Notes under the pieces: generated by a model
What the model saw: only the letters and a program-made list of their open reading frames with translations
The model's database searches: none
What the model was told of the DNA's origin: nothing
Position numbers and translations under genes: made by a program
DNA from: Nostoc sp. ATCC 43529
Lineage (GTDB): Bacteria > Cyanobacteriota > Cyanobacteriia > Cyanobacteriales > Nostocaceae
DNA: 64,000 nt
Direction: 5' to 3'
Assembly (NCBI GenBank): GCA_003326205.1
Contig: LWTK01000020.1
Coordinates: forward strand, 1-64,000
In this document: positions 36,323 through 46,047 of the stretch, one piece after another
How positions within the stretch are numbered: position 1 is the stretch's first letter
Layout of the letters: each line of letters starts with the position of its first letter

Positions 36323-37360
36323 TTAAACAAAAGAAAACTGGCTGGTATTATTGAGATTGAAACTTGTAGCTACTTGTCCTTCAATTACGCCAATTAGTTC
36401 GGGAAGAATGTTGGAACCGCCAGTAAATAATATAGATGTCCCGCTAGGAACATTACCAACAGATTGAATCAATAAATAATTGGATGCTGGTCCTTTGAGT
36501 TCGATGCGATCGCTACCTAATTGGAAGTCTTTAATCAGAGCGTAATCTTGATTTCCAACAGATGATGTATTGCCATCGTTGTAGTATACAGCGTTCTTAT
36601 CACCTAGAACGAAAGTATCTGCTCCTTTACCACCCGTGAGAACGTCAATCTCACCCTTGCCAAAGCCAGAAGTGGTATTGACACCAACTAGTCTGTCTGT
36701 TCCTGCACCAGCATCTAAGATGTCGTTTCCAGCACCACCATTTAACAAGTCTGTGCCATCATTTCCAAAGAGTATGTCGTTACCAACATCGCCAAATAGT
36801 CGGTCATCTCCTCTACCACCAACTACGGTATCGTTACCGAGTTGACCATTGAGTATGTCGTTACCACCTTCGCCGGTAAAAAAGTCATCTCCAGCACCAG
36901 CAAAAACACTATCATTACCGTCACCGGCATCAACTAAGTCAAGGCCATCACCACCATAGATGATGTCATTGCCACCTTCGGCAAATACTACGTTCACTTC
37001 ACCTGCAAGATAGATGATGTCGTTACCAGCACCACCAATGATAGTATCGTTGCCAGTACCAGATATGATGATATCGTTGCCAGGCCCGCCTCCAAGAAGG
37101 TCGTTACCCGCACCACCATCTATAAAATCGTTACCTTCTTGCCCAGGAACCAAATCGTTGCCATCACCTGCATAAATAGTATCGTCGCCTTCTCTAGTAG
37201 GAATAATGTCATCCCCACTACCTGCATAAATCAAGTCGTTGCCGCTTCCAGTAGAGATGATGTCATTACCTCCAAGGGCATTAACAGTGATATCATCCTC
37301 TGACGCGATCTGAATGATAAAGTCATCACCTTCAGTTCCGGTAATAAATAAGCTTGCCAT
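36323..37360 (-). CDS. RTX-type calcium-binding repeat protein 1
   Basis: A 345-residue acidic protein made almost wholly of GGxGxDxhx nonapeptide repeats (about residues 25-225, for example GGAGNDIIYLAGEVNVVF and GNDGTDLLNGGAGNDILD). These fold as calcium-filled beta-rolls. A C-terminal domain follows (GKGADTFVLGDKNAVYYNDG, then GSDRIELKGPASNYLLIQSV). No classical signal peptide is present; such proteins normally leave by type I secretion using the C-terminus. AAGGTA precedes the ATG. It is a paralogue of the next gene upstream. It may be an adhesin, S-layer or matrix protein; no enzymatic domain is visible. Confidence 0.88.
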   Translation of the reverse strand: MASLFITGTEGDDFIIQIASEDDITVNALGGNDIISTGSGNDLIYAGSGDDIIPTREGDDTIYAGDGNDLVPGQEGNDFIDGGAGNDLLGGGPGNDIIISGTGNDTIIGGAGNDIIYLAGEVNVVFAEGGNDIIYGGDGLDLVDAGDGNDSVFAGAGDDFFTGEGGNDILNGQLGNDTVVGGRGDDRLFGDVGNDILFGNDGTDLLNGGAGNDILDAGAGTDRLVGVNTTSGFGKGEIDVLTGGKGADTFVLGDKNAVYYNDGNTSSVGNQDYALIKDFQLGSDRIELKGPASNYLLIQSVGNVPSGTSILFTGGSNILPELIGVIEGQVATSFNLNNTSQFSFV

Positions 37361-37554
37361 TTTTGTTTTTACCTTTTATGGATTGTTGTTGGAATTCACA
37401 CTAGAGTCAATGCACACATACTCGGAAATATGTGTAATATCAAGTCCGGTTGGATACTTATCATTAGGACTGACGCTGGGACGCCGAGAGATTTTAATCA
37501 CAAGTAGCTACCCGAACTTGATATCAGTCTTAGGACAAACAGACGACGATTAGC

Positions 37555-39303
37555 CTAACTATTTGACGCAGATATCTCTGGTAGTGTTTGTGCAGTTAAG
37601 CGAACATCGTCAAAATTAACTACCAATCCTGGCCCTTCTATGAGATTGATCAATCGGATGCCTAAATTCTGACCTAAATAGGCGTTTGATTCGGTAGCAG
37701 TGAATTTGACTGTGGAGGTTTCAAAGGTTTTATCTTCAATGAATACGCTATTATTGTCAGCTGCGATAACTGTATCGCCTGCTAGCAATTCCACACGATA
37801 TCCAGGGAAACCACTCAAGTCAATTCCGATATAAATGCCTCCGATATTACCTACTTCTACTTGTAAGGTATATTCGGTATTGGCTGTTAAAACAGCATCG
37901 AGTTCTTGGTACAAACCTAAAACACCACCACTTCCAGGTGGTTGAACTACATAAAGATCGGCAACGTTTTCACCTTCTGGTGCTTCATTAATGAAGTATT
38001 CGGTGTTGGGATCTAATACATCATAATTGGAAGTCTCGATTCCGTTGGGATTTTCAGGTATGTAGCCATTGGGGTCGTAAACTACCCAACCAGGTACATC
38101 TGCAATATTAAAGCTTCCATCTACCAATTCTGGTTCTTCAAAGCCAGCATTTTCAATGAATATGCTTGTGGATGAATCATTTGCAAAAGAGAACTGGTTG
38201 GTATTATTCAGATTGAAATTAGCTACTGGTTGTCCTTCAATTACCCCAATCAATTCACTAAGAATGTTTGAGCTATCAAAATAGTATATAGCTGTTCCAC
38301 TTGGCAGATCCCCAAATGTAGCAACCAATGAGTAATTTGATGCTAAACCGTTCAGCTGGATAGTATCAACTCCAGATTCAAAATCTTTGATAACGGCGTA
38401 ATCTTCAAATCCAAAAGATCCTGGCTTCCCATCACTGTAGTAAACAGTGTTTTTGTCACCCAGAACAAAAGTATCTGCGCTCAGACCACCTGTGAGAACA
38501 TCAATATCGCCCTGTCCAAAGGTTGAATTAGTATCGGTATTGACGCCAATTAGTGTATCGTTTCCACTACCGCCTTGGAGTTCATCGTTACCATCACCAC
38601 CAATCAGGGTGTCATTGTCTGTACCACCAGTTAACAAGTCATTTCCTTGGCCGCCATTGAGGACATCCTTCCCAGCATCACCACTCAAGGAATCTGCGCC
38701 ATCATTGCCATAAATTACATCGTCACCTACATTTCCAGAAAGCTCGTCATCTCCGCTTCCACCTTCGATGAAATCATTACCACTTCCACCATTGAGGCGA
38801 TCGCTACCACCTTCACCGGTTAAAAAGTCATCTCCTGCACCACCAAAAGCAAAGTCGTCACCGTCACCTGTATCAATGACATCTACACTATCACCACCAA
38901 AGATCTTGTCATTGCCAGCTTCAGCAAAAACTGTGTTTGATTCACCTGCAAGATAAATAATGTCGTCGCCAGAACCACCATTGATATTGTTATTGCCAGT
39001 TCCAGATCTGATGATATCGTTGCCAAGTCCACCTTCAATTAGGTCGTTTCCGGCCCCAGCATTTATAAAATCGTTACCTTCTTGTCCGTCAATTACGTCA
39101 TCGCCGTCGCCTGCGTCGATAACGTCGTTCCCATCTCCAGAACTAACAACATCATTACCACTACCTGCATTAATAAAGTCATTCCCTAATCCAGTAAAGA
39201 TTACGTCATCACCTGCCAAGGCAATAACATTATTATTATCTTGTGACGCTACCAGCAGGATAGAATCATTTTCTTGAGTTCCGACATTCAATTTTCTTGC
39301 CAT
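37555..39303 (-). CDS. RTX-type calcium-binding repeat protein 2 with extra C-terminal domain
   Basis: A 582-residue paralogue of the adjacent RTX protein. Residues 1-375 match it closely (nonapeptide repeats, then TFVLGDKNTVYYSDGKPGSF and the VIEGQPVANFNLNN end). About 200 residues are added, starting FIENAGFEEPELVDGSFNIA. They read like a galactose-binding/DUF642-type beta-sandwich (VPGWVVYDPNGYIPENPNG, GVLGLYQELDAVLTANTEYT, VNFDDVRLTAQTLP). Such jelly-roll domains often bind carbohydrate. AAGGC precedes the ATG. The pair probably arose by tandem duplication with domain gain or loss. Confidence 0.88.
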   Translation of the reverse strand: MARKLNVGTQENDSILLVASQDNNNVIALAGDDVIFTGLGNDFINAGSGNDVVSSGDGNDVIDAGDGDDVIDGQEGNDFINAGAGNDLIEGGLGNDIIRSGTGNNNINGGSGDDIIYLAGESNTVFAEAGNDKIFGGDSVDVIDTGDGDDFAFGGAGDDFLTGEGGSDRLNGGSGNDFIEGGSGDDELSGNVGDDVIYGNDGADSLSGDAGKDVLNGGQGNDLLTGGTDNDTLIGGDGNDELQGGSGNDTLIGVNTDTNSTFGQGDIDVLTGGLSADTFVLGDKNTVYYSDGKPGSFGFEDYAVIKDFESGVDTIQLNGLASNYSLVATFGDLPSGTAIYYFDSSNILSELIGVIEGQPVANFNLNNTNQFSFANDSSTSIFIENAGFEEPELVDGSFNIADVPGWVVYDPNGYIPENPNGIETSNYDVLDPNTEYFINEAPEGENVADLYVVQPPGSGGVLGLYQELDAVLTANTEYTLQVEVGNIGGIYIGIDLSGFPGYRVELLAGDTVIAADNNSVFIEDKTFETSTVKFTATESNAYLGQNLGIRLINLIEGPGLVVNFDDVRLTAQTLPEISASNS

Positions 39304-39945
39304 TTTTGCCTTCTAGCTCTTATGAGTTGTGGTTGCAAATTATGAGAATAGACACATTGAAGCCACCAAAATGAGAGGCTTTTAATGCGTAAGCTGCGAT
39401 AGAAACAGACAAGAACTACGCTACCCAAATTCCAATTAACGCAGATAAATTCAGTAGCCTTAGCAATACCTACAGGTATTACTTTACAAGAGCTAATAAT
39501 TGAACATTACTAACCCTACAGCACTACAAAATTCACAAGTGCGGTCATGGACTTGAGCTATTTTGTTGAAAAAAACTTAAATCAGGAACAGTAGTGGCCA
39601 ATGCTAACCATGTGATTTTGGCTTAACTATTGTTTAGCATTGTTTACTATTGCAAAATTAATCTTTACGAAAATACAATAACATAAGCAAAATGCCTGTT
39701 CAAGTAAGATTTGACCATTAGTAATCGCGCAGAAATAATTTACTTATTTTAGAAAGTCTTTAGGTTTTGAAAAAGATGTCAGATTGGGGATTTATAGAAA
39801 TAGCAGTAGATTCCAATTTGGTTAGGATTGTCAAAAATGGTATTGACTGTTAAAGTAAGAGCTATGCAAACTTACATCAGATAAAATTCCAATCCAACTT
39901 CACAAACAGCGTTGGTAAATAATGGAATGATTAAGGCTGATGCTA

Positions 39946-40162
39946 AGAGGATGTTTTAAAAGTTTTGGGCACAGGTGCTACTACACAGGCTCTCGTCCGT
40001 CTGGGCGGACTAACCAAAAATAAAGGCTTTCAAAGCCACCTCCGTGGGTTTTGTCTGTATAGCCAAGCCAGTGCGTTGGGCGGCTCTGCCGACTTGTAGC
40101 AAGTGGTGGGCGATTTCTAATCGCCGGGGCAGGTATTAATTTAGACTTTTCAAACATCCTCT
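39946..40162. repeat. MITE-like element, family 3, carrying a dispersed repeat
   Basis: Ends AGAGGATGTTTTAAAAGTTT and ACTTTTCAAACATCCTCT form terminal inverted repeats shared with 54638-54791. The interior (39981-40062) is the same repeat unit that follows hoxH at 21228-21309. It is therefore composite. The preceding 39304-39945 spacer shows no gene. Confidence 0.65.
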
Positions 40163-40170
40163 AAGACATA

Positions 40171-40293
40171 CTAGTGGTCTATCGCATTAGTTCTGATAGG
40201 TAAATAAGTTTGTAGTTAGGACTTTAGTCCTTGATTTTTAAGCACTGAAGTGCTTACTACAAACTCATCAAAATTAATGCGATAGACCACTAG
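40171..40293. repeat. MITE, family 1 (copy 4, best preserved)
   Basis: Terminal inverted repeats CTAGTGGTCTATCGCATTAG and TTAATGCGATAGACCACTAG match over almost their whole length. The core palindrome runs from GTTTGTAGTTAGGACTTTAG to CTGAAGTGCTTACTACAAAC. The duplicated TA within CTAG fits a Tc1/mariner-type target. It lies 8 bp from the family 3 element. Confidence 0.8.
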
Positions 40294-40482
40294 ATATACC
40301 AGACACACAGATTCTCGTTCATGTAAATTCCAAAATCATCATGTAATTATGTAAGCCCCACAAAATATAGCTAGCTATTGAAGTAGCGTCTTTTGTTCAA
40401 ATCAACGATAAAGTTGCATGACTAGTTATGTATAAATCAGAACAACTCATGCAACTATAACTAATTTCTAAGTGTATATTTT

Positions 40483-41763
40483 TTATTCTTTGTCTATCTC
40501 CAAGAGTGTGCTACCCATTTTCAATGGAGAGGAAAACTCCAAGGCATTTTGAGGTATAAATCGATAGTTCCAGTCATAATGGAATTTAGGCTTTTGCAGA
40601 AAGACTGTTGATAATTCCTTGTCAGTGATGCTTGCATCTATCTGAGACTTATTTTGTTCGTGTGGAGTTTTAATTATCAGTTGTTGATTGGTGGTAGGAG
40701 TACTGATTAGATTAATTATTACTTCTTTAATGGTTAGGGGTTTACCTTTCCAGTTTTCTGTAATCAGACAAAACATCCGATGTTCTATGTTGTTCCATTT
40801 GCTTGTGCCAGGAGGAAAATGTGCAACCTCAATGATAAGTCTAAATATGTCAGCGAGTCTTTGGAGTTGGGTCTTCCATGACCGTAAGCAATACTCGTCG
40901 GCTTCACTACAGTCTGCTATAATCAACAATTCTGTGGCGTTTTTATACATTTTTTTGCCCATATCTTGCCACCATCGATGAATTGATTCAACAGCGACCT
41001 CTGCGGTGTCTTGATTAATTCCCACATTTACCCACTCTTGGTTTGTGGTTAAGCTATAAGCTTCATATGGAACAAAATTTAAAAGTTCTGGGTGGGTGAA
41101 ATAATCAGTTCCCTCCTTGAGAAATTGTTTTTGAGATTGCCATTCTTGTACATCGTTATTGTACTTGCCGATCGCTTCTTTTTTCTTGATGTCAAGTGAG
41201 ACTATAAGTTGATCGCGGGCTTGGAAATTTAGCACTTGGTTATAAATATGTTGAAATTGAAAATCCCGGTCGGATGCAGAGTCTCCTTCTTTGGTTTTAC
41301 GGTTGTTTTGTAGCCTGTAGCCAAGTTCAGACAATAAAGAAGCAACTTTTCTTGGGCTGATGACATGACCCTTAGTTCGCAATTTTTCAGCTATTTTTGT
41401 GGTGCTTTCAGAAGTCCAACGTAGAGGTGGTTCTGAATATTCACAGCTTAGTGGTTGAATTAATCCCTCCAGATCTGGAATTAAGGTTTGGTCAATTTCT
41501 AACAGACGTTTTCTACCGCCTCCCTTACATCTAATTTTCTCTGTCAATTGGGTATTTTTAATTCGAGTATCTGGCTTAATTTCTAGTTCGCGAATTCCGA
41601 CCCGAATCGTTTTTGGTGAGAGACCTGTAGCTTGAGAAACTTGCGTAATCCCACCTCTGCCTAATGCAATAGCTTCTGCGGCAGCCCACAGGCGTATCGA
41701 TCTCTCGTTCAGATGAGGGTAAAGCGAATCAAATTTAGATTTGAGAAAATCTCTTGCTGACAT
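40483..41763 (-). CDS. ISAzo13-type transposase
   Basis: A 426-residue DDE transposase. The N-terminal helix-turn-helix region (IRLWAAAEAIALGRGGITQV, ATGLSPKTIRVGIREL) is followed by a catalytic domain with Asp in SLDIKKKEAIGKYNN, Asp/Glu in IADCSEADEYCLRSWK and Glu in PPGTSKWNNIEHRMF. These blocks are characteristic of the ISAzo13 family. The frame is intact, so it may be active. I could not define its terminal inverted repeats by eye. MITE family 1 does not share obvious ends with it. Confidence 0.85.
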   Translation of the reverse strand: MSARDFLKSKFDSLYPHLNERSIRLWAAAEAIALGRGGITQVSQATGLSPKTIRVGIRELEIKPDTRIKNTQLTEKIRCKGGGRKRLLEIDQTLIPDLEGLIQPLSCEYSEPPLRWTSESTTKIAEKLRTKGHVISPRKVASLLSELGYRLQNNRKTKEGDSASDRDFQFQHIYNQVLNFQARDQLIVSLDIKKKEAIGKYNNDVQEWQSQKQFLKEGTDYFTHPELLNFVPYEAYSLTTNQEWVNVGINQDTAEVAVESIHRWWQDMGKKMYKNATELLIIADCSEADEYCLRSWKTQLQRLADIFRLIIEVAHFPPGTSKWNNIEHRMFCLITENWKGKPLTIKEVIINLISTPTTNQQLIIKTPHEQNKSQIDASITDKELSTVFLQKPKFHYDWNYRFIPQNALEFSSPLKMGSTLLEIDKE

Positions 41764-42480
41764 ACAGCAATCCTAATATCCTAAACATCTATGAATTTAT
41801 CAGAGAATGTTTAAGATTTTATGCATATTTATCCAGCAATAGGTTAAGAGTTTTTTAACAGCCACTGAAGCAGAAATATTCTTAATTATTTAATTAGTGT
41901 TAAAAAATAATTCCTAATAGGTTAAGAAGGGTTTATCCCCAGAGCAAGCATATCTAAAAATAGAGTATAATTGAGAATATATAATTAGTAAATAAAACAA
42001 GCTTCATAAGCTGTTTCAGATTTAACATGCATAATGGGGGGCGGCCAAGATGCCCATCTCAGAATAATTGTGCTGGATTTGGTTATACAAATTGAATATT
42101 TTTCGGGTTACCTGGGCTTGGGAAGAATTGTTGTGTACCTTACTTTAAAATCTGTTGTGTATTTCTCATTTAGCAATATGGTTTGAGCAATCAAATTATT
42201 GAGGCAAGCAGTTAGTGAGGAGTATAAACGTGGTTAATCCCGCCTCTACAGGTAAAAAAATCTGTATTTTTGACTTAAACCGAGAGTTGCTTCACCAATC
42301 ACTGACCAGTCCTATCTACAGGATAACTTGTTAAAAATTAAGTGAGATTTTCAGGTTAATTCAATTATTAAATCAGATGATGGGATTCTTAATCAATAAA
42401 AGTTTGACCGATCCCATCTTTGCTAAGTAGAATTACCCAATATTGCCCAAAAATCGAAATTTTTTGCTCTCTAACTTTAT
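41764..42480. other. Gene-free spacer upstream of the transposase
   Basis: A stretch of 717 bp with no gene. It is AT-rich around 41810-42000. A GC-rich repeat fragment (GGGGGGCGGCCAAGATGCCC) lies near 42036. One end of the ISAzo13 element must lie in its first part, but no clear terminal repeat was found. Confidence 0.4.
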
Positions 42481-43827
42481 TTAGGGAACTAGTACCATTG
42501 AATGTGCGCCGCGTGCAACTGGAATAGAATAACGAGTCTGTACTAACTGCGGTTGGGGATCGAGCGGGTCGCTACCGATTCGCCAAAAATCTATGGAACC
42601 ACCTTTAATGCGATCGTCAAAATGGTCATAGGTCACAACCGCAAGGTATTGGCTAGAGGCATCAAAGGCAGCAGCTTCAGGTAAAATCCCATCATAAGGA
42701 TAATCTGCCACTCGGTTGAGTTGCCCTGTCTGGGGATCTAGGGTCATCAATGTCAGTGACGAGAACCAAGTGATGCGATTGTCATTGTAGGGTAAGTAAC
42801 TCCGCTCTAAATTAGTAGTGACGACATATCGACCATTGGGGCTAACTGTCAATCCTTCCGGACTGACACTTGTCATAGCTCGTGACACCAAAGCATGGCG
42901 CGGGGAACCATCGGTTTGTGTGCCGGCTTCTAGGCGAATACTCACCACACTACCACGTGGGGCTTCATTCCAAGTTCCCTGCACATCTGCTCCCCAAAAG
43001 AGATTATTCACAATCAAATGGCGGCCATCTGGTGTGAATCGTGCAATATAGGGAGCCTTTTCTATTTTGACTACATTTCCCCAAGACTCAAGCCCAAGAT
43101 TACTACCCTCACCCACGACCTTGGCAAAAGAGATTTCGGCAGCGTTTGTATTAACGAGTGCTAATGTATTTTGAGTAGGATGCCAAGTTGTATGGATTAG
43201 TTCGTCTCCAGGTGGTAAGGAGGAAACCGGAGGGTAAATTGGTTGCCCCAGTCTGCCCTTGGTTAAAGGAATTAATGCCAGAGGAGTTTTTGCTCCAGCT
43301 CCTTTGGGATGAAAAGTCACTGATACAAGGGAACCATCACGATTAATGCTAACAGATGTAGGACGCTCAGCGATCGCTAATTCTTGCACTTGAGTTGGTC
43401 GAGTCGGGTTGCTCAAATCAAATACCAACAAACGCTTCCCATGCTTGAGATCTGCAAAGGTTTGCTTTTGCCAATCGCCCTGTGGTCTTTGCTCAAGGGT
43501 TTCAACCACCAACGCATAGCGACCATCAGGTGTAACCGCTACTGCCCCAGGTGGCCCAGCAACCGAATTACTCGCCTCTGCTTCGTAAGCACGTAAATCT
43601 CGGATATGTTTACCTGTCAGAGGAATTACACTAATAGCATCCCGCCCTTCACGAGGCCCAAGTTTACCATCGACGTAGGCAGAAGCCACCATATCTGCAT
43701 CCGATATGGAAACAAGATAACGACCTTGAAATGCCAGAGGGGCAGCGCGATCGAAAGTCTGAGCGATTGTCTTTGCAGATATACCGACTAAAGTTGCTAA
43801 CGTTAGGGCGAAGATTTTCAGGTTCAT
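42481..43827 (-). CDS. Exported beta-propeller protein (lactonase-like)
   Basis: A 448-residue secreted protein. The signal peptide is MNLKIFALTLATLVGISAKT, with cleavage near TIAQ. About seven propeller blades follow, marked by repeated PDGRYALVVE, RDGSLVSVTFHP, PDGRHLIVNN and PNGRYVVTTN segments. This is the layout of 6-phosphogluconolactonase/YVTN-type propellers. The active site is not identifiable, so enzyme or binding function is open. It is the last gene of the minus-strand detoxification group, 45 bp beyond the GST stop codon. Confidence 0.8.
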   Translation of the reverse strand: MNLKIFALTLATLVGISAKTIAQTFDRAAPLAFQGRYLVSISDADMVASAYVDGKLGPREGRDAISVIPLTGKHIRDLRAYEAEASNSVAGPPGAVAVTPDGRYALVVETLEQRPQGDWQKQTFADLKHGKRLLVFDLSNPTRPTQVQELAIAERPTSVSINRDGSLVSVTFHPKGAGAKTPLALIPLTKGRLGQPIYPPVSSLPPGDELIHTTWHPTQNTLALVNTNAAEISFAKVVGEGSNLGLESWGNVVKIEKAPYIARFTPDGRHLIVNNLFWGADVQGTWNEAPRGSVVSIRLEAGTQTDGSPRHALVSRAMTSVSPEGLTVSPNGRYVVTTNLERSYLPYNDNRITWFSSLTLMTLDPQTGQLNRVADYPYDGILPEAAAFDASSQYLAVVTYDHFDDRIKGGSIDFWRIGSDPLDPQPQLVQTRYSIPVARGAHSMVLVP

Positions 43828-43871
43828 TGTCAGGGGAGTAGTAACTGTTGACTGTTGACTATTGCGTTTTC

Positions 43872-44528
43872 TTAAGCAACTAACTCTAGTCCAAACTTGG
43901 GGACAGGTACAGTGGTTTCAACGAAGCTTGGGCGCTTTGCCAATCGATCTAGCCAGGTTTTTAAGTGCGGACGGCTGTTAATTAGTTGTTCCCCCTCTGG
44001 GGCTAGTTTCATTGACAAAAGAACAGGCGCCATAAAAATATCTGCCAGAGTGATGGAATCACCAACCAAATAAGCTTGGGTGAGAGCTGTTTCTACCACA
44101 TCAAGATGAGAAGCGATCGCAATTACGGCACGCTTAATTGTTCCCTCATCAGTCTGTCCGCCGTTTTCAGGGATGTAGACACGCTGCACAAAAATTTGTC
44201 CGATGGCAATTGGTTGAATATAACTGACTGTCACACTCATCCATTGGTGCATTCGTGCCCGGTCTAAAGGCGTTTTGGGTTGAAACGAGCTTCCGTCAAA
44301 TGACTCATCGATGTAGTGCAAAATTGCCTGACTCTCGTAGATAATCTTGCGATCGTGTACTAATACCGGAACTCTGCGAAACGGATGCAGGCGAGTAAAA
44401 TCATCCACTGTCAAATCTTGAAACGTCACTGTCTCAAAATGGTAATCAACCTTCTTCTCCAGTAACAAAATTCGCACAGCACGAACATAGTTGCTAAATG
44501 CCCAACCGTAAAGTTGAGGTCGATCCAT
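43872..44528 (-). CDS. Glutathione S-transferase family protein (1)
   Basis: A 218-residue GST. The N-terminal thioredoxin-like domain (QLYGWAFSNYVRAVRILLLE) has the conserved RVPVLVHDRKIIYESQAILH glutathione-binding segment (cis-Pro and Glu-Ser). The helical C-terminal domain has YLVGDSITLADIFMAPVLL, with the N-capping box Asp. I start at ATG 44528, with AAGGAG eight bases before it. A second GST in this group (47019-47669) is a distant paralogue. A catalytic Ser/Tyr is not clear; a Ser in the FSNYVR loop is a candidate. Confidence 0.88.
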   Translation of the reverse strand: MDRPQLYGWAFSNYVRAVRILLLEKKVDYHFETVTFQDLTVDDFTRLHPFRRVPVLVHDRKIIYESQAILHYIDESFDGSSFQPKTPLDRARMHQWMSVTVSYIQPIAIGQIFVQRVYIPENGGQTDEGTIKRAVIAIASHLDVVETALTQAYLVGDSITLADIFMAPVLLSMKLAPEGEQLINSRPHLKTWLDRLAKRPSFVETTVPVPKFGLELVA

Positions 44529-44656
44529 ATCAAAACTCCTTATGGAAAACAGGACTTGTACCAATTCGCACTTCGCAAGTCAGAATTCAGAAATTCAGAT
44601 TTGATCTAGGTTCCAAGGGTTAAATCTGTTGTGGAATTTTAGAGAATTGGAATTAA

Positions 44657-45697
44657 TTATGAGGGAGGACGACTTCCTCCGGGCGATCGCTCTTGAGCTT
44701 GGTAATTCAGCATCCATTGGGGATACTCCACAGGTAAACGACTGACTTCATCAATCGCAGTAAGTTCGTCATCTGTAAGTTTTAACTCAGCAGCTATCAG
44801 GTTATCACGTAATTGTTCTACAGATTTTGCACCAATGATGACACTTGTGACATAGTTACGGCTGAGTAACCATGCAAGGGAGATTCGAGCAAGGGAACAA
44901 TTGTGGCTTTGGGCGATGGGTTGCAAAACATCGATAATATTGTATGTTCTTTCTAAATCAACGGGAGGAAAGTCAAAGGTAGTGCGTCTTGCACCTGTGG
45001 GATTGTCTTTCTGGCGTTGAAATTTACCACTTAATAAACCACCCGCTAAAGGACTCCAAGGTAAAATGCTCAACTGTTGGTCTTGAGCCAGGGGAATAAT
45101 TTCGCGTTCTAGATCACGACCAGCTAAAGAATAGTATGCTTGTACCGACTCGAAGCGATGCCAGTGATATTTATCTGCGATCGCTAATGCTTTCATAATC
45201 TGCCAAGCAGAAAAGTTGCACAATCCAATATAGCGGACTTTACCAGCAGCGATTACATCATCGAGAGTACTTAAAGTTTCCTCAATTGGGGTCAGCGGAT
45301 CGAAGCCATGAACCTGGTAAAGGTCAATATAGTCTACTTGGAGACGTTTCAAGCTGCGATCGATTCCATTTAAAATATGATGGCGAGATAATCCAACTTG
45401 ATTTGGGGTGTTTCCTAATCTCTCGCGTACTTTTGTGGCAATCACCACTTCATCGCGAGGCAATCCCAACTCCACAAGTGCTTTTCCTAAAATAACCTCA
45501 GACTGCCCCTCTGAATAGACATCGGCTGTGTCAAAAAAATTCACGCCTCCATCGAAAGCAGTTTTGACGAGTTCTGTAGCTGCATCAATGTCCAACTCGC
45601 CAATCACTTTCCAAAAGCCAGCACCACCGAAGGTCATAGTACCAAGGCAGATTTCAGAGACGTATAAACCCGTTCGTCCCAGTAATCGATACTGCAT
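44657..45697 (-). CDS. Aldo/keto reductase
   Basis: A 346-residue NADPH-dependent TIM-barrel reductase of the YajO/KCNAB group. Visible are the tetrad region FFDTADVYSEGQSEVILGKA (Asp, Tyr), a Lys in IATKVRERLG, the His in DYIDLYQVHG and the cofactor-binding ...SVIIGAKSVEQLRDNL. I place the start at ATG 45697 (MQYRLLGRTGLYVSE). The frame opens 19 codons earlier, but that part consists of repeat sequence. Probable role: reduction of toxic aldehydes or ketones, alongside the neighbouring GSTs and SDR. Confidence 0.92.
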   Translation of the reverse strand: MQYRLLGRTGLYVSEICLGTMTFGGAGFWKVIGELDIDAATELVKTAFDGGVNFFDTADVYSEGQSEVILGKALVELGLPRDEVVIATKVRERLGNTPNQVGLSRHHILNGIDRSLKRLQVDYIDLYQVHGFDPLTPIEETLSTLDDVIAAGKVRYIGLCNFSAWQIMKALAIADKYHWHRFESVQAYYSLAGRDLEREIIPLAQDQQLSILPWSPLAGGLLSGKFQRQKDNPTGARRTTFDFPPVDLERTYNIIDVLQPIAQSHNCSLARISLAWLLSRNYVTSVIIGAKSVEQLRDNLIAAELKLTDDELTAIDEVSRLPVEYPQWMLNYQAQERSPGGSRPPS

Positions 45698-45758
45698 TTG
45701 TGTATCCGGTTTGATTGCGTGGAAAAATACTTTATATGTGAAGGCAAGAGGCAAGAGG

Positions 45759-45976
45759 GAATGGCACTAAGAAAACGTGAAACGTCGTCAGGTCAGGGTG
45801 TAGGGTGTAGGGTGTAGGGTGTAGTGTTTTAAGGTATCTAATTTATTCCCAATACCTTGCTCCAACGGGGCAGGGTCAAACAAAATAACATCCAATTTAT
45901 TCCCTACACCCCACACCCCACACCCTACACCCAAAGTCAGGAATATCAAGGCTTTACGCTTATCTTAGTGCCATTC
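45759..45976. repeat. Composite element with inverted heptamer arrays
   Basis: The ends GAATGGCACTAAG (45759-45771) and CTTAGTGCCATTC (45964-45976) are perfect inverted repeats. Inside, (GGGTGTA)4 at 45796-45823 faces a C-rich copy of the same heptamer (CCCTACACC, CCACACC, CCACACC, CTACACCC) at 45902-45932, so the interior can fold into a long hairpin. Outside both ends are AGGCAAG heptamer arrays (45742-45757 and 45977-46001). There is no coding capacity. Confidence 0.7.
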
Positions 45977-46047
45977 AGGCAAGAGGCAAGAGGCAAGAGG
46001 CAATTAATCTTTCACTTTTCCCTGTTGCCTATTGCCCTCCTATAGAC

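Noticed and set aside
38447..39277. Open frames antisense to the RTX genes rich in Pro and Ser
   Set aside because: They are mirror readings of the Gly/Asp-rich nonapeptide repeats, a known artefact.
45780..46001. Heptamer arrays as a CRISPR
   Set aside because: Units are 7 bp without spacers, and no cas genes are present.
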